From Flavobacterium pallidum (GTDB lineage: Bacteria; Bacteroidota; Bacteroidia; Flavobacteriales; Flavobacteriaceae): DNA of 64,000 nt. Below the pieces are notes generated by a model, which worked only from the letters and a program-made list of their open reading frames with translations, was not told where the DNA came from and ran no database searches. Positions 23,767-31,054 of the stretch are shown here, one piece after another. The position numbers and the translations under genes were made by a program. Every line of letters starts with the position of its first letter. The stretch's first letter is position 1. Where the stretch lies: assembly GCF_003097535.1 (NCBI RefSeq), contig NZ_CP029187.1, positions 1,798,001 through 1,862,000 of the forward strand, in the 5' to 3' direction.

Positions 23767-24240
23767 ATGAAAAAAATCGTATTATTATTTGTGCTTGCGG
23801 TGTCGATTGCGTCATGCAAATCTACTTCTGCCACAAATACAAAAACAGACACCAAAGCACAGGTAGCCATTAAAGGTAACTGGGTGCTGAGTTCGGTGAC
23901 ATATCCAGGTTCCGAATACATCAGGGTTCTTTCTTTCCAAATCGCAGATTCAAAATGCTTTGAAGGCAGTACATGGAAATTTATTTCTAACAATAATAAA
24001 GGGGATATGGCGCTTACCGATCCAAATTGCCCTTCCTTCAGTTCACCGTTCACTTGGTTTGTAAATAAAGACGGCCAATTTGTACTGAAACTTCTGAATG
24101 CAGGAGAAAAAGCGAAGAAAGTGCGTGACGGTTATGTACTGACACTTGCAAACCAGACCGAAACTTCTTTCCAATTGCTTGATAAAATTGAAGTAGGCGG
24201 AAAAATGACCAATGTGGTATACCAATTTAATAAAAACTAA
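23767..24240 (+). CDS. lipocalin-like lipoprotein
   Basis: A 157-residue lipoprotein with lipobox SIASC (Cys17). After a Ser/Thr/Lys linker it begins IKGNWVLSSVTYPG, the GxW start of a lipocalin-like barrel, and continues with CFEGSTWKFISNNNKG and DPNCPSF. Lipocalins bind small hydrophobic ligands. It lies 10 bp before the OmpA-family gene in one operon, a pairing often seen in Flavobacteriia. It probably sits in the outer membrane. Confidence 0.8.
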   Translation: MKKIVLLFVLAVSIASCKSTSATNTKTDTKAQVAIKGNWVLSSVTYPGSEYIRVLSFQIADSKCFEGSTWKFISNNNKGDMALTDPNCPSFSSPFTWFVNKDGQFVLKLLNAGEKAKKVRDGYVLTLANQTETSFQLLDKIEVGGKMTNVVYQFNKN

Positions 24241-24250
24241 AAACAGGATC

Positions 24251-24946
24251 ATGAAAAGAATATCAATCTTAGCTTTAGCGTTTGTAACGCTGTCTGCCTC
24301 ACTTTTAACAAGTTGTGAAGCTGCCAAAAATACTAATAATGCACAACGTGGTGCTGCAATAGGTGCCATTGGCGGTGCCATTGCCGGTGGAATTATCGGG
24401 AATAACGCAGGTAAAGGTGGTAAAGGTGCTCTTGGCGCAGTAATCGGCGGTGTTGTAGGTGGTGTTGCCGGTGGCGTTATCGGTAACAAGATGGACAAGC
24501 AGGCACGTGAAATTGACAACGCCATCCCAGGTGCTGAAGTCGAAAGGGTAGGAGAAGGCATTAAATTGACGCTGAATGAAAATGCAGTCCGCTTCGATAC
24601 CGGAAAGTCAACGCTTACTGCAACAGCGACAGCCAATCTTGATAAACTCGTGAAGGTATTTAATGATTATCCAGATACCAATATTGTGATTTACGGTTAT
24701 ACCGACAGCACAGGTTCTTTGCAGATAAACCAGACGCTTTCTGAGCAAAGGGCAGCTTCTGTTAAAAATTATTTATCAGGTAAAGGCATCTCTGCAGCGC
24801 GTTTCACAACTACAGGCATGGGTCCTGCTGATCCTATTGCTACCAATGAAACTCCTGAAGGAAGAAGCCAGAACAGGCGTGTTGAATTTGCCATCACCGC
24901 AAATCAGAAAATGATCCAGGACGCAGAACAGGAAGCGAAAAAATAA
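24251..24946 (+). CDS. OmpA-family lipoprotein with glycine-zipper domain
   Basis: A 231-residue protein. The start at 24251 gives a lipoprotein signal (LLTSC, Cys22). A glycine-zipper segment follows (AAIGAIGGAIAGGIIGNNAG and VIGGVVGGVAGGVIGNKMD, about 32-85), likely to insert in or associate with membrane. The C-terminal OmpA domain (about 105-225; NIVIYGYTDSTGSLQINQTL, then LSEQRAASVKNYL) binds peptidoglycan. It would tether the outer membrane to the wall. It follows the lipocalin gene and ends in a terminator. Confidence 0.92.
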   Translation: MKRISILALAFVTLSASLLTSCEAAKNTNNAQRGAAIGAIGGAIAGGIIGNNAGKGGKGALGAVIGGVVGGVAGGVIGNKMDKQAREIDNAIPGAEVERVGEGIKLTLNENAVRFDTGKSTLTATATANLDKLVKVFNDYPDTNIVIYGYTDSTGSLQINQTLSEQRAASVKNYLSGKGISAARFTTTGMGPADPIATNETPEGRSQNRRVEFAITANQKMIQDAEQEAKK

Positions 24947-24960
24947 TCTATCGTTTTTTC

Positions 24961-24990
24961 AAAAAACCGGTCTTCACAGGCCGGTTTTTT
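24961..24990 (+). terminator. intrinsic terminator of the lipocalin-OmpA operon
   Basis: AAAAAACCGG (24961-24970), a 10-nt loop and CCGGTTTTTT (24981-24990), starting 15 bp after the stop codon. Confidence 0.9.
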
Positions 24991-25095
24991 TATGCATTGT
25001 TTTTTCAATTTTTTTGAAAGATATTTAACAAATGTTTTCATGTTTCAGAAATTATTGAAACGTAAATTTACTGTGAATTTAAAAACATAGTTTTT

Positions 25096-25773
25096 ATGGC
25101 AACAGCGAAAAAAAATACTAATAAAAAGGAGTTAACCGATGACAATCAGATTATTGCATGGTACATGGAAGATGCGCTTGAAAGCGAAGGCAAAACTTTA
25201 AATGTTTACAATTTTTGTAAAAAGCATGACATTGCGGAAGTTGATTTTTTTACTTTCTTTGGTTCGCTGGATGCTGTAAAACAGGAAATCTGGTTGCGGT
25301 TTTTTGAGAATGCGATTGCGGCGATTGAAAAAGAACCTGGTTACATTTCTTATTCAGAAAAGAATAAATTACTGACGCTGTATTTCACCCTTTTCGAAAT
25401 CCTGACGCTGAATCGCAGTTATGTGCTTTTTGCCTTAAAGGAAAATGGGGAAGGGCTTAAAAACCTGATCCAGCTCAAACCATTCAGAAACCGTTTCAAG
25501 GATTTTATCGTATATCTGTTTAAGGAAAACGAAACCAAAGTGATGGCGAAAATGAAGAAGGTCACTACACCGGTTTTATCTGAAGGGGCGTGGGTTCAGT
25601 TCTTATTCATATTGAAATTCTGGTTGGAAGACAATTCGAAATCATTTGAAAAAACGGATATTATCATCGAAAAATCGGTAAACACCGTAGTAGATTTATT
25701 AGACACAAAGCCATTGGAAAGCCTCATAGATTTAGGAAAATTCATATGGAAAGAAAGAAGGTCGGCGCTATGA
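25096..25773 (+). CDS. TetR-family regulator
   Basis: A 225-residue protein. The N-terminal part (about 15-75) has a TetR-like helix-turn-helix, with KTLNVYNFCKKHDIAEVDFF as the recognition region and FFGSLDAVKQEIW as the usual helix-4 motif. The rest is an all-helical ligand domain. The HTH is divergent from classical TetR. Its stop codon overlaps the start of the ABC1 kinase gene as ATGA, so the two are cotranslated; it may control this operon or lipid/quinone-related genes. Confidence 0.75.
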   Translation: MATAKKNTNKKELTDDNQIIAWYMEDALESEGKTLNVYNFCKKHDIAEVDFFTFFGSLDAVKQEIWLRFFENAIAAIEKEPGYISYSEKNKLLTLYFTLFEILTLNRSYVLFALKENGEGLKNLIQLKPFRNRFKDFIVYLFKENETKVMAKMKKVTTPVLSEGAWVQFLFILKFWLEDNSKSFEKTDIIIEKSVNTVVDLLDTKPLESLIDLGKFIWKERRSAL

Positions 25774-27080
25774 AGACATTAGATAAAATTCCGACTGGTA
25801 AAATTGAGCGCGCAGGCCAATTGGTCAAAACCGGATTGAAGGTAGGCGGGAATTACGTGGCCTATTATGGTGAAAGAATCGTAAATCCTTCGCTGACCCG
25901 TGAAAAGCTTAATGAAAATAATGCTGAAGACATTTACGACGGACTCAAAAACCTGAAAGGCAGTGCGCTAAAAGTGGCGCAAATGCTTAGCATGGACAAA
26001 AATATTATGCCAAAAGCTTACGTTGATAAATTTTCGTTGGCACAATTTTCGGTTCCGCCATTGTCAGCGCCATTAGTCCGAAAAACATTCAGGACCTGGT
26101 ACGGGAAATATCCTGAAGAAGTTTTTGATTCGTTTACTCCGGATTCCGTAAACGCTGCGAGTATCGGGCAAGTGCATAAGGCTACAAAAAATGGGAAAAA
26201 GCTCGCCGTGAAAATACAATATCCGGGAGTGGCAGAAAGCATCAGTTCCGACCTGGCGTTGGTCAAGCCCTTTGCAACAAGGATGTTTAACCTTCGCGGA
26301 AAAGATTCTGAAAGGTATTTCAAAGAAGTCGAGCATAAACTTCTGGAAGAGACGGATTATGAGCTGGAGTTGGCTCAAGGTGTTGCGATTGCGAAATCCT
26401 GTGAGAAAATCAGCGGAATAAAATTCCCTTCATATTACCCGGAATGGTCCTCAAAGAAAACCATTACAATGGACTGGATGCAGGGCGAGCACCTTTCAGA
26501 GTTTACGGCGCACAATAAAAGCAGGGAAACCGGCGATAAACTCGGCCAGGCACTTTGGGATTTTTATATGTACCAGATGCATGGGCTGCGTGAAGTGCAT
26601 GCTGATCCACATCCGGGGAATTTCCTTGTTGATAAGGATTCGAACCTTGTTGCTATTGATTTCGGATGCATAAAAAAAGTCCCTGAGGATTTTTATAATC
26701 CATATTTTGAATTGGCAAATCCTGAAATCATTGAAAATTCGTTGCTATTCAGGGAGAAATTATATGAATTGGAAATATTGCGAAGCGATGATACTTTGGA
26801 GGAAATCGCTTATTTCTCTGATATTTTCCAAAGGCTGATGCGTTTTTTTACAAAGCCGCACCATGAACCGAATTTCGATTTTTCAGACCCGGAATTCTTT
26901 GATGAAATTGCAGCTTTAAGTGAAGAATTTGCAAATGATACGAAACTCAGGAGGATGAACGGCAACCGCGGCTCAGAACATTTTATATATGTGAACCGCA
27001 CTTTTTTTGGGCTTTATTGCTTGCTGAATGATTTAAAGGCAAGGGTTGATACCCAGCACTATAAGGTTTATCTTGATTAA
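25770..27080 (+). CDS. ABC1/AarF/UbiB-family atypical kinase
   Basis: A 436-residue protein of the ABC1 (COQ8/UbiB-like) kinase family. It has the KxGQ-like segment LKGSALKVAQMLSMDKNIMP, the Ala-rich loop NAASIGQVHKAT, the lysine motif LAVKIQYPG, the catalytic HADPHPGNFLV and the metal-binding AIDFGCIKKV. Members are ATPases needed for isoprenoid-quinone or lipid homeostasis. There is no C-terminal membrane segment as in UbiB. The ATG at 25770 overlaps the TetR stop; the in-frame ATG at 25746 lies inside the TetR gene. Confidence 0.88.
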   Translation: MKTLDKIPTGKIERAGQLVKTGLKVGGNYVAYYGERIVNPSLTREKLNENNAEDIYDGLKNLKGSALKVAQMLSMDKNIMPKAYVDKFSLAQFSVPPLSAPLVRKTFRTWYGKYPEEVFDSFTPDSVNAASIGQVHKATKNGKKLAVKIQYPGVAESISSDLALVKPFATRMFNLRGKDSERYFKEVEHKLLEETDYELELAQGVAIAKSCEKISGIKFPSYYPEWSSKKTITMDWMQGEHLSEFTAHNKSRETGDKLGQALWDFYMYQMHGLREVHADPHPGNFLVDKDSNLVAIDFGCIKKVPEDFYNPYFELANPEIIENSLLFREKLYELEILRSDDTLEEIAYFSDIFQRLMRFFTKPHHEPNFDFSDPEFFDEIAALSEEFANDTKLRRMNGNRGSEHFIYVNRTFFGLYCLLNDLKARVDTQHYKVYLD

Positions 27081-27108
27081 GGTAATTTGTTTATTATTGG
27101 TTAGGTTG

Positions 27109-27153
27109 GTTAGGGCGGCGCTCCACGTTTGAGTTTGCCGCCCTAACTTTTTT
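27109..27153 (+). terminator. intrinsic terminator of the TetR-ABC1 operon
   Basis: GTTAGGGCGGC (27109-27119) pairs with GCCGCCCTAAC (27137-27147), 17-nt loop, followed by six T. Confidence 0.92.
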
Positions 27154-27185
27154 GGGTTCTATCTGTTGTAGAAAAAATGGCGATT

Positions 27186-27317
27186 TTAACAAATGGTGTG
27201 TTTTTTGCACAATGACATGTCTGGAGGAAATCGTTTTTTGCTTTCGGGGAAAGGGTCATAGCAGCCCTATGAAATAATTCCGATTATTCAATGCGTAAAG
27301 CACACAGCAATCGTTAA
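27186..27317 (+). repeat. 132-bp inverted-repeat element, copy A
   Basis: It starts TTAACAAA and ends CGTTAA; the ends form an imperfect inverted repeat. Inside are GGAGGAAATCG, a CTTTC-GGG-GAAAG hairpin (27241-27253) and a GGG/CCC hairpin (27253-27267), then AATGCGTAAA. It is homologous in order and length to copies at 46093 and 58890. Confidence 0.75.
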
Positions 27318-27412
27318 ATTTTCAATATAGCAAATATTTAATCCTAAAACATATTTGTTGCGATACTTTTGTTAAAACGATTTTACAACATAGGATTTTG
27401 GTCATGAAGCGT

Positions 27413-27420
27413 TACTTTTG
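27413..27420 (+). promoter_or_regulatory. -7 promoter element of the ABC ATPase gene
   Basis: TACTTTTG, 23 bp upstream of the ATG at 27444. No well-spaced -33 TTTG. Confidence 0.5.
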
Positions 27421-27443
27421 CAAAAATCAATTTTACCTGCCAA

Positions 27444-28412
27444 ATGCTCCGTGTTAAGAATATTTCCTTTGCTTACGATACTGAAACCGTTATCAATAAC
27501 ATTGACTTTACTCTTAAAAAAGGCGAGAACCTGTCCATTATCGGGGAAAGCGGTTGTGGTAAAAGCACGCTGCTGAAACTCATTTACGGACTTTATGACC
27601 TCGACTCAGGAGCTATTTCATGGAATGGGAATGACATTCTTGGCCCAAAATTCCACTTGGTTCCAGGGATACCGGAAATGAAATACCTTGCGCAGGATTT
27701 TGATCTGATGCCCTATGTAACTGTCGCTGAGAATGTCGGGAAATTCCTTTCTAATATGTATCCCGAAGAAAAGGAAGCCCGGATTACGGAACTGCTTGAA
27801 ATGGTCGAAATGAATAATTTTGCTCATACCAAGGCAAAATATTTAAGCGGCGGCCAGCAGCAGCGTGTGGCTTTGGCGAGGGTTTTGGCACTGGAACCGG
27901 AATTGCTGCTGCTCGACGAACCTTTCAGTAATATTGACAGTTTCAGGAAAGGGGCGCTGCGCAGGAATTTATTTGCTTATCTGAAACACAAAGGCATCAG
28001 TTGTATTATCGCATCTCATGACAGCGTCGATGCACTTTCATTCTCAGACCATATGCTCGTGATGCGCCACGGCACGATCGTGACATTCGATGAATCGAAA
28101 TCGGTTTACCTGAAACCAGGAAGCCGCTATACCGCTTCGCTTTTCGGGGAAGTTAATGAAATTGCGCTGCATTTGCTGATCCCTTTCGAAGATCGGGACA
28201 AAACGATGCTGTTGTATGCACATGAATTGTATCCCGATGAGGGTTCTGATTTAAAAGTGGTGGTGAAGCAATGTTATTTCAAGGGCGGGAATTATCTTGT
28301 AAAAAGCGTACGGGATAAAAAAATCATATTTTTCGAGAATCCATATGAGATTCCGTTAAACCAGGAAATCGGACTTACCGCAGATATGGACGTGGTATTG
28401 AACCGCTTGTAG
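27444..28412 (+). CDS. orphan ABC transporter ATP-binding protein
   Basis: A 322-residue ABC ATPase. Walker A is GESGCGKST (34-42), the Q-loop lies in LAQDFDLMPYVTVAENVG, the signature is LSGGQQQRVALARVL and Walker B is LLLLDEPFS, with the switch His in IASHDS. The core ends near 215; an extra domain of about 90 residues follows, TOBE-like by position, as in import ATPases of the MalK/PotA group. No permease or binding protein is encoded nearby, so the substrate is unknown. Confidence 0.88.
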   Translation: MLRVKNISFAYDTETVINNIDFTLKKGENLSIIGESGCGKSTLLKLIYGLYDLDSGAISWNGNDILGPKFHLVPGIPEMKYLAQDFDLMPYVTVAENVGKFLSNMYPEEKEARITELLEMVEMNNFAHTKAKYLSGGQQQRVALARVLALEPELLLLDEPFSNIDSFRKGALRRNLFAYLKHKGISCIIASHDSVDALSFSDHMLVMRHGTIVTFDESKSVYLKPGSRYTASLFGEVNEIALHLLIPFEDRDKTMLLYAHELYPDEGSDLKVVVKQCYFKGGNYLVKSVRDKKIIFFENPYEIPLNQEIGLTADMDVVLNRL

Positions 28413-28466
28413 ATTTCCCGATTTTCTAAAATAAATGTACATTTACATGATTTATATTTATTTAAG

Positions 28467-29741
28467 ATGAAAAAATATTACGCCCTGCTTGTACTGGTGT
28501 CTTCATTTATGTCTGCCCAATTGCAATGGACCCCATTTACCAATGTATATGAAAATGAGAATGACCAACGTTACGACGACGTGTTTTTCCTGAATGAAAA
28601 TACGGGCTGGGCGGCTAATGGCTATTACTCTAAAGTATACAAAACCACCGATGGCGGTGCCAATTGGAACCTACAACTGGAGTTGGAAGCCGGAAATGCG
28701 TATTTCCGCAATATCGAATTCCTGAACGAAAATATCGGCTTCGTCGGCACGCTGAACAATGTATTCCTTAAAACCATTGATGGCGGGACCAATTGGGCGC
28801 CTGTGACCAATCTTCCAGATAATGTTCCGGCCATTTGCGGATTGTCGGCTGTAGGGGCATCGACCATTTATGGCTGTGGCGCTTATTTTTCTCCGGCGTA
28901 TATCATCAAATCTGTGGATAGCGGCGACAATTGGCAGTTTATAGACATGAGTGCCTATGCCAATGCTTTGGTGGAAATCCTCTTTATAGACGAAAATACC
29001 GGATTCGCTTCCGGTAAAAATGATAACGGTGGTGTAATCCTAAAGACAATTGATGGTGGTGCCAACTGGACACCGCTTTACAATACGGGAATTCCGGGTG
29101 AATATGTATGGAAACTGCAGGATTTAGATGCCAACGGACAGGTTCTGTTCGGATCCGTGGAATCGGTTTCGCCATTGTTGGGTAAACTGGTCAAATCGAT
29201 TGACGGGGGTGCCAATTGGGTCAGCAAGGAAGTACCGGATACCGATATACAGGCTGTCGGCTTTGTTACTGAAACCCACGGCTGGATGGGTGGGCATGCT
29301 ACGGGTTTGCTTGAAACTACAGATGGCGGCGACACCTGGACCGATACCGGCGTGGGCAGTAATATGAACAGGATTGTTGTTGTCAATGATCATCTGGCAT
29401 ATGCATCAGGAACTACAATTTATAAACTTACTGAGCAAAACCTTTCCGTCCCGGATTTTACTGAGAGTCCGAGAAAACCGCTGGTTGCTTCATTAAGCCC
29501 AAATCCGGTAAAAGACAAGCTCAACCTTTCCGTAGCGTTTATCGGTGCGGACCATTTGGTGATTGAACTGTATGACAGTACGGGAAAATTGATCAAACAA
29601 TTGAAACGTGACGCGATCGATGGCGCATCCGTTAAAAATTATTCCTTCGATTTTCCTTATGCGTCGGGAGTGTATGTTGTCAATCTACACAGCAATACCG
29701 GCAGACAATCCATAAAATTTGTAAAATCGGCGAATTTCTAA
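28467..29741 (+). CDS. secreted Asp-box/YCF48-like repeat protein with T9SS type A signal
   Basis: A 424-residue protein: signal peptide ending MSAQ, then six Asp-box-like blades with DGGANWNLQ, DGGTNWAPV, DSGDNWQFI, DGGANWTPL, DGGANWVSK and DGGDTWTDT. This predicts a YCF48/sialidase-like beta-propeller. The C-terminus (about 345-424; LSPNPVKDKLNLS to SIKFVKS) is a type A type-IX secretion sorting domain, so the protein is exported across the outer membrane. The catalytic residues of sialidases are not evident, so it is more likely a binding or adhesion protein. It is transcribed after the ABC ATPase gene, 54 bp away. Confidence 0.85.
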   Translation: MKKYYALLVLVSSFMSAQLQWTPFTNVYENENDQRYDDVFFLNENTGWAANGYYSKVYKTTDGGANWNLQLELEAGNAYFRNIEFLNENIGFVGTLNNVFLKTIDGGTNWAPVTNLPDNVPAICGLSAVGASTIYGCGAYFSPAYIIKSVDSGDNWQFIDMSAYANALVEILFIDENTGFASGKNDNGGVILKTIDGGANWTPLYNTGIPGEYVWKLQDLDANGQVLFGSVESVSPLLGKLVKSIDGGANWVSKEVPDTDIQAVGFVTETHGWMGGHATGLLETTDGGDTWTDTGVGSNMNRIVVVNDHLAYASGTTIYKLTEQNLSVPDFTESPRKPLVASLSPNPVKDKLNLSVAFIGADHLVIELYDSTGKLIKQLKRDAIDGASVKNYSFDFPYASGVYVVNLHSNTGRQSIKFVKSANF

Positions 29742-29838
29742 AAAACCGCGGCCTAAATTGCCAATTCCGAAATAAGTCCTATCTTGTGGTGTTAAGATTG
29801 TCTTTTTAGCAATTTTCGGCATAACCAAATACATTTAT

Positions 29839-30846
29839 ATGTACAATTCAAAAATCAGCGGACTGGGATTTTATGTGCCCGATAATATCGTTACAAATGA
29901 CGATTTGTCTAAAGTGATCGACACCAATGACGAATGGATTCAGGAACGCACCGGTATTAAGGAGCGTAGGCACATCATCCGTGGTGAAGACAATACCACG
30001 GGTATGGGCGTAAAGGCAGCCCGTATTGCCATTGAGCGTGCCGGAGTGGCTTATGAAGATATCGATTTTATCGTTTTTGCGACATTGAGCCCTGATTATT
30101 ATTTCCCTGGCCCTGGAGTTAGCGTGCAAAAAGAGCTGGGTTTGAAAACCGTTGGCGCACTCGATATCAGGAATCAATGTTCGGGATTTGTGTATGGGAT
30201 TTCTGTAGCCGATCAATATATCAAGACGGGAATGTACAGTAATATTCTTGTAATCGGTTCCGAAGTACATTCAGTGGGATTGGACATGACGACACGTGGG
30301 CGCGGTGTTTCCGTGATTTTTGGGGATGGGGCAGGAGCTGCCGTGTTGAGTAGGGAAGAAGACCATATGAAAGGTATCCTGTCGACTCACCTGCATTCCG
30401 AAGGGGCACATGCGGAGGAACTTTTCCTTGATGCGCCGGGCATGGGTTCAAGGTGGGTCACCGATATCATTGCAGATAACGATCCGGAAGATGAAAGTTA
30501 CTATCCGCATATGAACGGGCAGTTTGTATTCAAGAATGCGGTTGTGCGTTTTACCGAAGTGATCAATGAGGGCCTGTTGGCAAACAACCTTTCTGTTTCC
30601 GATATCAATATGCTGATTCCGCACCAGGCGAACCTCAGGATCTCTCAATTCATCCAGCGTAAATTTCAGCTTGACGACAGCCAGGTTTACAATAATATCC
30701 AGCAATACGGCAATACCACCGCAGCGTCCATTCCGATTGCGTTGACGGAGGCCTGGGAAAAAGGCAAAATCAAATCCGGTGACCTCGTGGTGCTTGCGGC
30801 TTTTGGAAGCGGGTTTACCTGGGGAAGCGTCATCATCAGGTGGTAA
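29839..30846 (+). CDS. fabH: 3-oxoacyl-ACP synthase III (FabH-like)
   Basis: A 335-residue thiolase-fold condensing enzyme. The catalytic triad is present: C114 in QCSGFVYG, H262 in PHQANLRI and N292 in GNTTAAS. It condenses an acyl-CoA with malonyl-ACP to start fatty acid synthesis. Several Bacteroidota carry extra FabH copies outside the plsX-fabH operon, and this one stands alone. It may therefore act in branched-chain or secondary lipid synthesis rather than as the main initiator. A repetitive patch and a structured element follow immediately. Confidence 0.92.
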   Translation: MYNSKISGLGFYVPDNIVTNDDLSKVIDTNDEWIQERTGIKERRHIIRGEDNTTGMGVKAARIAIERAGVAYEDIDFIVFATLSPDYYFPGPGVSVQKELGLKTVGALDIRNQCSGFVYGISVADQYIKTGMYSNILVIGSEVHSVGLDMTTRGRGVSVIFGDGAGAAVLSREEDHMKGILSTHLHSEGAHAEELFLDAPGMGSRWVTDIIADNDPEDESYYPHMNGQFVFKNAVVRFTEVINEGLLANNLSVSDINMLIPHQANLRISQFIQRKFQLDDSQVYNNIQQYGNTTAASIPIALTEAWEKGKIKSGDLVVLAAFGSGFTWGSVIIRW

Positions 30847-30848
30847 AT

Positions 30849-30885
30849 CAGTAGACAGTTTGCAGTGGCAGCAGGCAGTTTTTGG
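30849..30885 (+). repeat. CAGT-rich repeat directly after fabH
   Basis: CAGTAGACAGTTTGCAGT then GGCAGCAGGCAGTTTT, beginning 2 bp after the fabH stop. GCAGCAGGCAGTTTT also occurs inverted at 13664-13678, where the convergent regulator and DUF4249 genes end. Confidence 0.5.
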
Positions 30886-30906
30886 AAGAGATAATATAAA
30901 GTGTGG

Positions 30907-31000
30907 AGATTCCCTAGCCCGGATGGAAGCGGCATCCTTTTGTGGCCGCAGCGCAGCGGAGGCCGCAAAAGATATAGCGGACAGCCGGAATAGCTCCTGA
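30907..31000. ncRNA. candidate structured RNA element (possibly Flavo-1-like)
   Basis: A GC-rich 94-bp block in otherwise AT-rich intergenic DNA. CTTTTGTGGCC (30937-30947) pairs with GGCCGCAAAAG (30961-30971) as an 11-bp stem allowing one T-G. Flanking words CCCTAGCCC and AGCCGGAATAGCTCC suggest an outer helix. I recall near-identical blocks as dispersed elements in Flavobacterium genomes. The Flavo-1 RNA family (Rfam) is a possible identity, but this needs a covariance-model search. Strand is uncertain. Confidence 0.55.
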
Positions 31001-31031
31001 AAAAATAAACCCCGAACATTTGTCCGGGGTT
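31001..31031 (-). terminator. intrinsic terminator of the beta-barrel receptor gene
   Basis: AACCCCG (31008-31014) and CGGGGTT (31025-31031). On the minus strand the stem is followed by a T-rich run (TTTATTTTTT). It may also stop fabH transcripts less efficiently. Confidence 0.85.
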
Positions 31032-31054
31032 AATTATTTTATGAAACACGTATT

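Larger units (their letters stand above)
27081..27443. other. 363-bp intergenic region with terminator, dispersed element and promoter
   Basis: No gene. It contains, in order, the ABC1 terminator (27109-27153), copy A of the 132-bp inverted-repeat element (27186-27317), a TACTTTTG word at 27364-27371 and the likely promoter of the ABC ATPase (27413-27420). Confidence 0.7.

Noticed and set aside
24043..24636. 197-codon minus-strand frame over the lipocalin and OmpA genes
   Set aside because: The proline/alanine-rich translation is the complement of the glycine-zipper region, not a gene.
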